Positions 46,233 through 53,772 of a stretch of 64,000 nt of DNA are shown here, one piece after another. The position numbers and the translations under genes are program-made. Below the pieces are notes generated by a model. That model had not been told where the DNA came from. It made no database searches and worked only from the letters and a program-made list of their open reading frames with translations. The stretch is from Bacillota bacterium (GTDB taxonomy: Bacteria > Bacillota > Clostridia > Christensenellales > Christensenellaceae): NCBI GenBank assembly GCA_023393165.1, contig JAEWMJ010000051.1, positions 32,273 through 96,272 on the forward strand, written 5' to 3'. How positions within the stretch are numbered: position 1 is the stretch's first letter; each line of letters opens with the position of its first letter.

Positions 46233-46499
46233 TCAGAATCCTGTTCCTCCGCCTGCCCCCTCATCCTGATTGGCCAGCAGGACCAACAGATCTTCCAGCA
46301 TAAGCGTCGGACCGCCCTGCCAATGTATGCTTACGCCCTGATTGACCGGGCAGGGCAGCGGAACCTTTCCCCGCAGAGAGGCATAGGCAGGATCGTGCTC
46401 CAACAGGGATTTCATAGAAAACAGGATCAGATGTCCGTTGTTCAGTTCAATATCCAGCGTCTGGTCATCCAGTGTATCCACCCGTGAAATCTGCAGCAT
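46233..46499 (-). CDS. DUF2442-like small protein
   Basis: An 88-residue protein whose centre reads VDTLDDQTLDIELNNGHLIL and SMKSLLEHDPAYASL, the pattern of DUF2442 proteins (beta-hairpin plus short helix). Those often act as small regulators or antitoxin-like partners; no toxin gene is adjacent. The Gly-rich tail (EGAGGGTGF) is unusual. It ends 75 bases after the TGA-split membrane ORF on the same strand. Confidence 0.6.
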   Translation of the reverse strand: MLQISRVDTLDDQTLDIELNNGHLILFSMKSLLEHDPAYASLRGKVPLPCPVNQGVSIHWQGGPTLMLEDLLVLLANQDEGAGGGTGF

Positions 46500-46654
46500 C
46501 TCGTTTCATTTCCCCTCGCTCTGCATTTTCTTTGTATTCAGCATAGCAGAGATCTTTTGCCCCTTGCCGCAAAATTAACAAATCTTAATCGCCAGCAGTT
46601 TTGGACTGACATTTTGGCGCAAACATGGTAAACTGACTGTGTTGAGGTGAGGTC

Positions 46655-47341
46655 ATGAGCAAAGCAAGGATCCTGATGATTGAGGATGAAGCCGAGGTAC
46701 TGTCCTTCAATAAAGAATATCTGCAAGGCCAGGGCTACGAGGTGGTCGGGGTACAGACCTTGGAGTTGGCGCGTTTCCATCTTGAAGAGCAGCTTCCGGA
46801 CCTTATTTTACTGGATGTCATGATGCCGGATGGAATGGGCTGGGATTTCTGCGCCGAGATCCGGAAAAAGACAAACGCCCCCGTCATCTTCCTGACCTGC
46901 AGGGATGAAAATGAGAGCGTTGTAAAAGGATTATTGCAAGGCGGGGACGATTATATCACCAAGCCTTACGATCTGAACGTGCTGGGAGCGCGCATCGCGG
47001 CGCAGCTCCGCAGGGCCGGCATTATGGAAGCGGGAAAAATCGAGCTTTTGCCGCTGGTCATCGACCTGCTGGCAGGAGAGGTTACGCTGGACGGCGAACG
47101 CATTTCCCTGACGCAAAAGGAATTACAGCTGTTGGCCTGCTTTGCCCTGTATGCCGGGCGGCGCCTGAGCTGCCGGGAGATTTACCGCCGCGCCTGGGGC
47201 GGAACGGTGCCGGGCGCGTCCAATACCATTGCCGTACACGTGGCCAATCTGCGCAAAAAGCTTAGGCTGTATGACGGCAGCAGCTTTGAACTGAAAAATA
47301 CCGGAAAAGAGGAGTATATATTCAGCAAGGTGCGGTATTGA
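46655..47341 (+). CDS. OmpR-family response regulator
   Basis: A 228-residue regulator. The receiver has acidic MIEDEAEV, phospho-acceptor Asp in LILLDVMMPDGMGWDF (about 52) and Lys in ITKPYDL. The C-terminal winged helix (ISLTQKELQLLACFALYAGR, NTIAVHVANLRKKL) binds DNA. GAGGTGAGGTC site. It is divergent from the kinase/lipoprotein genes and most likely their regulator. Confidence 0.9.
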   Translation: MSKARILMIEDEAEVLSFNKEYLQGQGYEVVGVQTLELARFHLEEQLPDLILLDVMMPDGMGWDFCAEIRKKTNAPVIFLTCRDENESVVKGLLQGGDDYITKPYDLNVLGARIAAQLRRAGIMEAGKIELLPLVIDLLAGEVTLDGERISLTQKELQLLACFALYAGRRLSCREIYRRAWGGTVPGASNTIAVHVANLRKKLRLYDGSSFELKNTGKEEYIFSKVRY

Positions 47342-47357
47342 CCCGGCCCTGCCGGTT

Positions 47358-47510
47358 TCAGGCCTGCTCGTCCGAGCCAGTGCCCGGAATAACGAGCGTA
47401 TACCCGCCCGTGCCGTTGTCCATTCTGTAAATAGAACCGGACCCGCTCACCATATAGGAACGCGGTTCAAGGTAATGATATTGTTGCTCATTATTTTATA
47501 AATTCATATA
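47358..47510 (-). pseudogene. C-terminal coding remnant
   Basis: An open frame ending at TGA 47358 reads QQYHYLEPRSYMVSGSGSIY then RMDNGTGGYTLVIPGTGSDE. It runs into the promoter-like repeat without a proper start. ATG 47453 would give only 31 residues. It looks like the tail of a truncated gene. Confidence 0.35.
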
Positions 47511-47511
47511 T

Positions 47512-47550
47512 TAAATAATACTTTCTTTTTTTCTCATTTTCAACCTTTTC
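47512..47550 (-). promoter_or_regulatory. Dispersed promoter-like repeat, copy 3
   Basis: TTGAAA, spacer ATGAGAAAAAAAGAAAG (17) and TATTAT on the minus strand, matching copies at 29.7 and 33.2 kb. It faces only the coding remnant at 47358, so this copy may be orphaned. Confidence 0.55.
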
Positions 47551-47580
47551 GGAGGTGTGCGCGGCTCCACTGCCTGTTTA

Positions 47581-47645
47581 CGGGGTTCGAATCTCCTAAG
47601 AAAAACAGAAATAAAAAAAGAACTGTAAAATTACAGTTCTTTTTC
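47581..47645. repeat. T-arm-like fragment and hairpin outside the element (relic 3)
   Basis: CGGGGTTCGAATCTCC (47581-47596, plus strand) is T-arm-like. The AAAGAACTGTAA/TTACAGTTCTTT hairpin at 47613-47645 is a terminator for minus-strand transcription leaving the att copy at 47656. It is probably the former terminator of tRNA-Glu, displaced when the element inserted. Confidence 0.55.
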
Positions 47646-47655
47646 CATATATTAG

Positions 47656-47682
47656 TGGTGACCCCAAGGGGATTCGAACCCC
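47656..47682 (-). other. att site, distal end of the element
   Basis: Exact 27-bp copy of the tRNA-Glu 3' end (TGGTGACCCCAAGGGG then ATTCGAACCCC). Matching stops on both sides at the next base, which defines the repeat. Confidence 0.85.
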
Positions 47683-47802
47683 GATATGCAAAGTTCCAAA
47701 AAATATGCCGTTTACAAATATAGCTTAATAATGCACTTTCTTGAGTGTATTTTAGAAATTTAAACTTATAAAAATAGCTCATAAAGCCTAAAAAGTTAAA
47801 TG

Positions 47803-47823
47803 AAGTGGGTTATAAAGTGGGTT
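47803..47823 (+). other. Candidate integrase arm-type sites, left end
   Basis: AAGTGGGTT at 47803-47811 and again at 47815-47823, a 12-base period. The right end has the same pair with one base changed at 60263-60283 in the same orientation. Confidence 0.6.
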
Positions 47824-47868
47824 ACAAAACATTATGGAAACGCTTTGATTTGCTTGTCTAATTTACCA

Positions 47869-48573
47869 CTATCTCCAAAATTCAGAGTCTTTTCTGTCGT
47901 AAAAAAAGCCAGGAATAATATCATAGTCATAATTACTTAAAAAGTTATCATTATATTTTTTTAAGTATTCATCCAAATCACTTTGTTTTTCAAAGCAGAT
48001 GCCTGAAATATATTTTGTATTAATTATATCACTTATGAGTATTTCAGCCTGTGGATCAGTCGTTAGATAATCGTTTATGTGTAAAGAAACACGTAGGTCA
48101 GGGTCATAAAACATATTTTCAAAAGCATCAGCCGTACAGAATTTTTTTGAACTCGCATCCAAGCCCATATATAGACCAGCAGCATTTTTTTGGCAGAAAT
48201 ATTTAATATTATCGGGTGAAAATAAAACATCCTTATCAAGTAAAATTACTACCCATTTTGACTTTGGAGAATTATATTTTCTAAATGAACTAAACAACTT
48301 AAAGTTTGGAAACATAACTGAGCAACTTGTGCAATCAAGTTTTTTGTCAATCCGTTGCTCGTCATTACGTATTGAATGAATATTATTTTTCAATTGTTCA
48401 CTTACTGAATACAATCCAATCTTAAGAATGCTGCTTAGATTTTCAATTCTAGTAAAATGGACAAGATATTCTATTTTTCTATTCATAATAATTTCTTTGA
48501 TTTTATCTTCATGATCTTTATTAATTTCTAATAAAGACTCCCTATTAGGAAATAAATCATCTAAATTAATCAT
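47869..48573 (-). CDS. DarT-like ADP-ribosyltransferase (DUF4433)
   Basis: A 234-residue protein. Motifs follow the DarT family order: YLVHFTRIENLSSILKIGLY (36-55), an RIDKKLDCTSCSVMFPNFKLF block (74-94, here with the last residues shortened in similarity), KWVVILLDKDVLF (106-118), CQKNAAG and PQAEILI (174-180) with the catalytic-type Glu177 and IxGICF after it. DarT enzymes ADP-ribosylate thymidine in single-stranded DNA and are toxins or anti-phage effectors usually paired with a macrodomain antitoxin DarG. No macrodomain is encoded nearby. Divergent, low-GC, near the element's end. Confidence 0.75.
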   Translation of the reverse strand: MINLDDLFPNRESLLEINKDHEDKIKEIIMNRKIEYLVHFTRIENLSSILKIGLYSVSEQLKNNIHSIRNDEQRIDKKLDCTSCSVMFPNFKLFSSFRKYNSPKSKWVVILLDKDVLFSPDNIKYFCQKNAAGLYMGLDASSKKFCTADAFENMFYDPDLRVSLHINDYLTTDPQAEILISDIINTKYISGICFEKQSDLDEYLKKYNDNFLSNYDYDIIPGFFYDRKDSEFWR

Positions 48574-48732
48574 ATAATTTCCGCATAAAATTACAAACTC
48601 GTAATTACAACCGTGATCCTCCTTAAATGCCTACTATTAAGACATAAAAGTTATATCAATTATAGCATTAAATTGACAAAAATACCCAAATATTTTATAT
48701 TTAAATTATCATTGTACTGTGGAGTAATTTAT

Positions 48733-49007
48733 ATGATTGATGTTCACTATTTGTTAAATTGCGTTGGTAAAGCCACATTTATAAAATATTATTACAATTT
48801 TAGAACAAAAGCAGAGATTATTGTATTCATGCTATTGAAGAAAATTTTACGGACAAGTCCAAATCATCAAGGACAGGACATGCTCAAATAATTATTAATC
48901 ATGGTTTGGCAAAAGATGCTCTTAAAATTATTATTACCTCAAATCGCATAGATGAGAAAAGTATTCTTAAAGCAAAAGAGATTCTAACTCAAGAAAACAA
49001 AAGCTAA
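48733..49007 (+). pseudogene. Frameshifted small cargo gene
   Basis: ATG 48733 reads MIDVHYLLNCVGKATFIKYY then YNF; after an A-run near 48805 the product continues in another frame as RDYCIHAIEENFTDKSKSSR and SILKAKEILTQENKS to TAA at 49007. The two halves form one helical protein of about 91 residues of a type I have seen beside the next gene's family but cannot name. A single-base indel explains the break. The next gene's AAGGAGA site directly follows. Confidence 0.5.
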
Positions 49008-49018
49008 GGAGAAATAGC

Positions 49019-49228
49019 ATGGCGACATATAAGGAAATTCAAGAGTATGTAAAAAGAAAATATGGTTTCATACCTAAAACATGCTGGATAGCACATATGA
49101 AAGAGTTATGTAGCATTTATGTTTCTGTTGCTCCAAACAGGCATTCAATTAACAAAAGAGAGCACCCTTGTCCCATTGATAAGCAGCCTGCTATTAAAGA
49201 GGCTTTTTCTTATTTTAAGATGATTTAA
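49019..49228 (+). CDS. Small conserved protein of unknown function (69 residues)
   Basis: ATG 49019 with AAGGAGA. It begins MATYKEIQEYVKRKYGFIPK, has TCWIAHMKELC and a C-terminal PCPIDKQPAIKEAFSYFKMI. This short KYGF..KTCWIAH..KEL protein type is widespread in bacteria, often near restriction or defence genes, with no known role. Paired with the frameshifted gene just upstream. Confidence 0.65.
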   Translation: MATYKEIQEYVKRKYGFIPKTCWIAHMKELCSIYVSVAPNRHSINKREHPCPIDKQPAIKEAFSYFKMI

Positions 49229-49244
49229 TACTCCTGTCTGCTTT

Positions 49245-49766
49245 TTAAATAATGTTTGATAACTGGATTATATGAACATCTGGATATTTACTTTGCAGAT
49301 TTGATAAATGCTGTGGCTTTTTTTGCCTTGAATAAAATATAACATATTTATTATTTGCTGTTTTTTTATCATCTAGGCGTTTCACTTCGCCAGCCAGTTT
49401 ATTATTACTTGTCGGAGTTGTTGAAGCAAAACACTCACAAATAACTGTTCCATCCAAAGATTCAATATCGTGCCCAGAAATCACTCCAAAGTTCACCTTG
49501 AAAGACTTGTTTGGGAATTGGATCATAAGATATTCTAATGCTTGTAATGAAACCAGATAGGTGAATGTCTGATTGATCTGCTCAATAAAATTTGTTTTTT
49601 CTTCAAGAATAGAGTCATACCCTACTTGTTCAAATTTCATTAATTCTAATAAGTGAATACCTTTAACGCCACATAATAATTCATCAACAGAAGCATCCGC
49701 TTCACTGATAATCTTCTCTCTTAATTCTTCAACCTGATTTTTGTTTTCAAATATCCAATCTCTCAT
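49245..49766 (-). CDS. Unknown cargo protein, possible nuclease-like fold
   Basis: A 173-residue protein. The N-terminal half is helical; the C-terminal half alternates beta strands: GVISGHDIESLDGTVICECF, then KYVIFYSRQKKP and DVHIIQLS. The order D...E-C-F with later strands is vaguely like a PD-(D/E)XK core, but no catalytic Lys follows the Glu. Encoded 21 bases after the 118-residue gene and together with it between integrase and DarT-like gene. Confidence 0.5.
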   Translation of the reverse strand: MRDWIFENKNQVEELREKIISEADASVDELLCGVKGIHLLELMKFEQVGYDSILEEKTNFIEQINQTFTYLVSLQALEYLMIQFPNKSFKVNFGVISGHDIESLDGTVICECFASTTPTSNNKLAGEVKRLDDKKTANNKYVIFYSRQKKPQHLSNLQSKYPDVHIIQLSNII

Positions 49767-49787
49767 ATAATAACCATTTCCATTAAC

Positions 49788-50144
49788 CTATGCCAAACGA
49801 AACATTGAAAATTCATCAACAGACGGAATATGTCCTCCATCAAAAGTAAATGCATCAAGACCATCAAGGCTAAGAAATTGAATCTCAAGATTGCCGTTGA
49901 AGTAATTTCTGTTAATGTCATCTGACAGATGCCATGCGATTTGTCGTGCAAAGCTATCAGGACCCATACCGGCTCCTCCAATAGGTAGAGTTCCTCTAAG
50001 TGCAGGATTTTGCCTATTTACTAAAACGGCGATTTGATAGGCGGTGAGAAAACACGGTGTGCCATTATAATGGCCAGTGTTGGTGTACCGTTGTTGTCTC
50101 AATATTTGAGTAACAATCGGTCGAATGAGATTCCAGTTTTGCAT
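49788..50144 (-). CDS. Unknown cargo protein (118 residues)
   Basis: It begins MQNWNLIRPIVTQILRQQRY and has a winged-helix-like middle (CFLTAYQIAVLVNRQNP) followed by GGAGMGPDSFARQIAWHLS and a beta-rich end. GGAGG-type site (AAAGGAGGTTTATC). It lies 18 bases after the integrase and is likely cotranscribed with the next gene. A regulator-plus-effector pair is one possibility. Family not recognised. Confidence 0.55.
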   Translation of the reverse strand: MQNWNLIRPIVTQILRQQRYTNTGHYNGTPCFLTAYQIAVLVNRQNPALRGTLPIGGAGMGPDSFARQIAWHLSDDINRNYFNGNLEIQFLSLDGLDAFTFDGGHIPSVDEFSMFRLA

Positions 50145-50162
50145 GATAAACCTCCTTTACGT

Positions 50163-51287
50163 TTATAAATACCCAATCGTTTTTTTAAGCACATCCATAA
50201 AAGCCTGCTCCACGGCTAAAGCCGCTGTACGCTTGCTATCGTCCAGTTCCTGTCCGTATGTTTCATAGGAAGGCATCTTTGTTGTATGTCCTAAAATTAG
50301 TTTTACTTTTTCCTCTGGTACATCCTTCTCTTTGCATATGGATGTAAACGTATGCCTAAATTCATACGGTGTACAATCAGGAAGCTGGTTATGTACCTTA
50401 AATTTCTTCCAGCGGTCACGGTAAATATATTGCGTGGTTTGCTCGCCCTCTTCGGTTGCAAACAGATACGGCGTAATAATCCCATTCTTTTTGTACTGTT
50501 CCATTTGGGCGTCAATTAACGACTGCATAAGCGGCGTTATAAAAATCTTTCTCAAAGCATTTTCGTTTTTGCCGTTTGTTAAAATACTGTCTGAATTTAG
50601 ACTTTCGCGGATGTACAAATACCCATCTATTATATCGCGTTTAATCTGAATCGCCAGCATTTCACCTGGGCGCAGCCCAACAACCGCATGAAACCTATAG
50701 GCGTTTATGTACCATTCTTTCATGAACTTTCCCTTGAAAACTGTTTCATCAATCTGGAACAGAATAACTAAATCAGGAACGTCCAATACTTTTCTTTGCC
50801 CCACGGGTGCATCTTTAGGAACGATTAAATCTTCTGGCATGAGCTTTGACGCTTTGCATTTTCTTAAATATTTCATTAAGCCGGTCAAAACTCCGCGAAT
50901 ATTTTTTAAGGTTTTTTTGGATTTCCTCTGCCTATGCGCGTCAATTATAATATCTTGTAAGTTCTGCTCAGTAATGCTGCCCGCCTTTTTATGGCCTATC
51001 GCTTTATCAACCCATGTATTATAAATGGACTTTGTTTTCTGGCAATGGGCATAGCCGGTACGCGTCTCCAATTCAGCATACCATTCATTAAACAATACGA
51101 AAATCTTTTTATCAACGTTTTCAAGGTTATCGTCCAGCCATTCATCCGCTTTGGCATTACATTCCCTTTGGCCTTTGCGGCCCTCTATAGAGCAGGTGAA
51201 TGTTCGCCGCACACCATCTTTTTGGACCTTGATCTGCCACCTATGGTACTTTTCAAGCCATACTGCTGAATTTGTGCGCTTCCCCAT
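50163..51287 (-). CDS. int: Tyrosine recombinase (element integrase)
   Basis: A 374-residue phage-type integrase: N-terminal arm-binding region with a short zinc-less AP2-like fold, SAM-like core-binding domain (about 60-150) and catalytic domain. Catalytic residues: Arg206 (GLRPGE), Arg311 (PYEFRHTF, where the usual His is Tyr308), His334 (LGH) and Tyr341/344 (SYETYGQ). It should cut within the 27-bp tRNA-Glu repeat. An orphan HicB lies 15 bases upstream in the same transcript from a consensus promoter. Confidence 0.92.
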   Translation of the reverse strand: MGKRTNSAVWLEKYHRWQIKVQKDGVRRTFTCSIEGRKGQRECNAKADEWLDDNLENVDKKIFVLFNEWYAELETRTGYAHCQKTKSIYNTWVDKAIGHKKAGSITEQNLQDIIIDAHRQRKSKKTLKNIRGVLTGLMKYLRKCKASKLMPEDLIVPKDAPVGQRKVLDVPDLVILFQIDETVFKGKFMKEWYINAYRFHAVVGLRPGEMLAIQIKRDIIDGYLYIRESLNSDSILTNGKNENALRKIFITPLMQSLIDAQMEQYKKNGIITPYLFATEEGEQTTQYIYRDRWKKFKVHNQLPDCTPYEFRHTFTSICKEKDVPEEKVKLILGHTTKMPSYETYGQELDDSKRTAALAVEQAFMDVLKKTIGYL

Positions 51288-51302
51288 TTTAGTACACCTC
51301 TT

Positions 51303-51701
51303 TTACTTTTCTGTTTCGATCTTTTCAATAAGAGCCTGCTGCAAGACTGAAGAAAAATTGATGTGCCGTTTCTCCGCTTCTATATTAAGCCACTCTGGAA
51401 TGGTCAATGTCTTTTTTACGGCCTTAGTGCGCCGCTCATAAGCTTTCGTGTCCACCGTCACAAGTGACACAAACCCATCCTCCGGCTTTTCAATAGAACG
51501 GATGTCCGAGGCTTTGGAAGTCGTTATATTACGTTCACGCTGCGAATTCAAATATAATCCCAATACCTCGCTTGCATTTTGCATGATCTCTTCAAGCGAA
51601 TCGCCTTCCGACTGGCAGCCGGGCAGGTCTGGAAACTCAACCCAAAAGTTTCCGCTTTCTTCATGAAATATCGCTGGATAAACTGTTAAAATTGAATTCA
51701 C
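51303..51701 (-). CDS. Orphan HicB-family antitoxin-like protein
   Basis: A 132-residue protein from GTG 51701. N-terminal HicB domain (YPAIFHEESGNFWVEFPDLP, then GCQSEGDSLEEIMQNASEVL) and a C-terminal ribbon-helix-helix-type tail (TLTIPEWLNIEAEKRHINFS) that binds DNA. HicB neutralises HicA mRNA interferase, but no HicA is encoded here, so it probably works as a repressor of its own operon and the integrase. Confidence 0.82.
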   Translation of the reverse strand: MNSILTVYPAIFHEESGNFWVEFPDLPGCQSEGDSLEEIMQNASEVLGLYLNSQRERNITTSKASDIRSIEKPEDGFVSLVTVDTKAYERRTKAVKKTLTIPEWLNIEAEKRHINFSSVLQQALIEKIETEK

Positions 51702-51726
51702 CCCTATTCACATTAATCACATGCCA

Positions 51727-51755
51727 ATTATATACGTATTACACGTGTATGTCAA
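51727..51755 (-). promoter_or_regulatory. Perfect consensus promoter with palindromic operator
   Basis: TTGACA at 51755-51750, exact 17-base spacer, TATAAT at 51732-51727, on the minus strand before hicB-int. The spacer contains TACACGTGTA and ATACGTAT palindromes, a likely HicB operator. The other part of the 51.7-52.06 kb gap is AT-rich and empty. Confidence 0.8.
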
Positions 51756-52058
51756 ATTTATATTTATATCCCAATTAAGGTTTAATTAACATAAAAATTG
51801 TTTTAAAGATCAGGGCATATACTATACTGATTTCTTTGACAGCCACATTAAGATACTTCAAATTTTAGAGTCTAAACATTTTATATCTAAAGAAAATAGA
51901 AAGAAATTTTCTACTACATAAATAAAGAAAGAATTTACACTTATTATTTAATTTGCGAATAACAATAATTAATCTGATCTTTGGATTCTATTCTCAATCG
52001 CAATCTGAGGGGAGTAATGAATTTAGGTAAAATTATAGATAAATCTTTTTGATTTCCT

Positions 52059-53135
52059 TTAATTAATAGCCTTAAAACTTAAATTATATTGATTTGCAAA
52101 TTTCTCTACAATAGAATTTTGGTTACCATAAATAATAAAATTTTTATTATCAGATAAATCAGCAAGCAATATCCTATTAGAAAGTATTTTTAGCGACTTT
52201 AAGCTCTCACATTCACCAAAAGCCCCAAATTCTATTAGTTCTACGCTTGAAGGTATCACAATTTCTTCTAAACTCTTACAACTTAAAAATGCACCTTCTC
52301 TGATTTTAACTAAAGCCTCAGATAAAGAAATTTTCGCTAATTTAATACAGTTATAAAAAGCAGTTTTTCCAATTTCTTTTACTTTATTAGGAATGCTAAT
52401 TTCTGTTAAGCTTTCACATGAAGTAAAAGCACCTGATCCGATCATGGTTACATTTTCTGGCATTTTTATTATTTTTAGATTTCTACAATTATAAAATAGC
52501 GAATCTGATAATTCTAATAAGTTTTTTGGTAAAAATATCGTTTCTAAATCCCTACATTCTGAAAACGCACCTTTATCAATAGTTAAAACACTATCTGGTA
52601 CAGTTATCTTTTTTAGTTTACTACAACCTCCAAATGCCATCATCCCTATTTTAAAAACACTATCCGGTATATTAGCAGACAATAGATTATTGCAATTATA
52701 GAAAGCATTATTACCGATAGCCTCAACTCCTTCAGTTATATTGACTGAAGTTAAGCTCCGACATTCACCAAATACTCCTAAATTAATATTTTTCAAATTT
52801 TTAGGGATTGAAATTGTGTTTAGATTTTTACAAAAAGCAAAAGCGCCATCACCAATTACCTCAATTGTATCTGGAAGTATGATCGATTTTAAATTGGGAC
52901 AATTACCAAATGCGGCCATGCCGATTTTTTTAATTCCATTTGAACAAATAACTTTTACTAAATTTGAACAACCCATAAAGGCTTGATCCCCTATTTCGGT
53001 TACAAAATCAGGTATTGTTACTTCCGACATAGAAGAATTGTTTTTAAATTTTTTCAGTATAGTACCATCAATGATAAAGATGTTATTATTATATTTGTAT
53101 TGTTCTTTATTTTGAAACTTTTTGAAAAGCCCCAT
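52059..53135 (-). CDS. BspA-type leucine-rich-repeat protein
   Basis: A 358-residue protein made of about 11 LRR_5 repeats of about 23 residues, each with a core like IGDGAFAFCKNLNTISIP. A short N-terminal segment (MGLFKKFQNKEQYKYNNN) replaces a signal peptide, so it is probably cytoplasmic. It ends after the last repeat with KNFIIYGNQNSIVEKFANQY, the usual closing unit. Very AT-rich. BspA-like proteins mediate binding in surface-exposed forms; the role of this intracellular form is unknown. Confidence 0.85.
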   Translation of the reverse strand: MGLFKKFQNKEQYKYNNNIFIIDGTILKKFKNNSSMSEVTIPDFVTEIGDQAFMGCSNLVKVICSNGIKKIGMAAFGNCPNLKSIILPDTIEVIGDGAFAFCKNLNTISIPKNLKNINLGVFGECRSLTSVNITEGVEAIGNNAFYNCNNLLSANIPDSVFKIGMMAFGGCSKLKKITVPDSVLTIDKGAFSECRDLETIFLPKNLLELSDSLFYNCRNLKIIKMPENVTMIGSGAFTSCESLTEISIPNKVKEIGKTAFYNCIKLAKISLSEALVKIREGAFLSCKSLEEIVIPSSVELIEFGAFGECESLKSLKILSNRILLADLSDNKNFIIYGNQNSIVEKFANQYNLSFKAIN

Positions 53136-53658
53136 AATAAGCCTCCAAGAAAACAGCTTGACTGCTATATTTTAATTTAGTATACAATAATTATTATAAA
53201 ATAACAATATGTAACATAAATTCCTTTTGTCGTCATAACATTAAAGGCACCCTTCTAAAATTTGATTAATGGATTCTTGATCTTTCGTATTGCATAGAAT
53301 ATGCCCTTGCCGCCTCAACGCTATAACGCTCAACCAACTTATTACCGCACACCAGAAATTTTTAACCTGCGAGCTTGCGCATGCCCAAAGAATTATGATA
53401 TTATAATTATAGAGGCCATACTTTTTGTACGGACACAAATTATACAAACATCTTGTACGGCATCGGTAGTTCTAACACTCGATAGTTTATCATTTAAAAG
53501 CAGGGCTATTTATGCCCTTAAGAAGCACAGCCAAACGGCGGTGCTTTTATTGTTTAAAAAAACAGGTAAATGTTACTGCCGTTGCCGCCGGAGGATTGTC
53601 TTTTCAAAAAGCAATCCATCCCAACCCATTCCACCAAAATAAAAAGGAGGTAGCAAAA
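53136..53658. promoter_or_regulatory. Leader region of the replication/transfer genes
   Basis: A 520-base gap before the plus-strand replication genes. It holds an AAGCAC...GTGCTTTTATT hairpin at about 53522-53549, usable as an attenuator, and no convincing gene. A clear promoter could not be picked. Confidence 0.35.
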
Positions 53659-53745
53659 ATGCAAATAAGGGTCAATAAAATAGATTATTATAAACCCTAT
53701 GTGAATATTGTTATACTCAGCTCTACCTCCGGCGTTAACGCCTAA
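53659..53745 (+). CDS. 28-residue leader ORF
   Basis: ATG 53659 follows a very strong AAAAAGGAGGTAGCAAAA site. The peptide begins MQIRVNKIDYYKPYVNIVIL and ends SSTSGVNA. It precedes the 288-residue gene by 28 bases and could be a leader or small regulator. Confidence 0.5.
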   Translation: MQIRVNKIDYYKPYVNIVILSSTSGVNA

Positions 53746-53772
53746 ACAAAAATTTCGGGGAGATTTTTCGGA

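Noticed and set aside
48613..48891. Single 92-residue gene starting at 48613
   Set aside because: The region before 48733 has no ribosome site, and the real product switches frame after about 48805.
53301..53642. 113-residue plus-strand frame before the replication genes
   Set aside because: No ribosome site, low-quality codon pattern; the segment looks like a leader with an attenuator hairpin.
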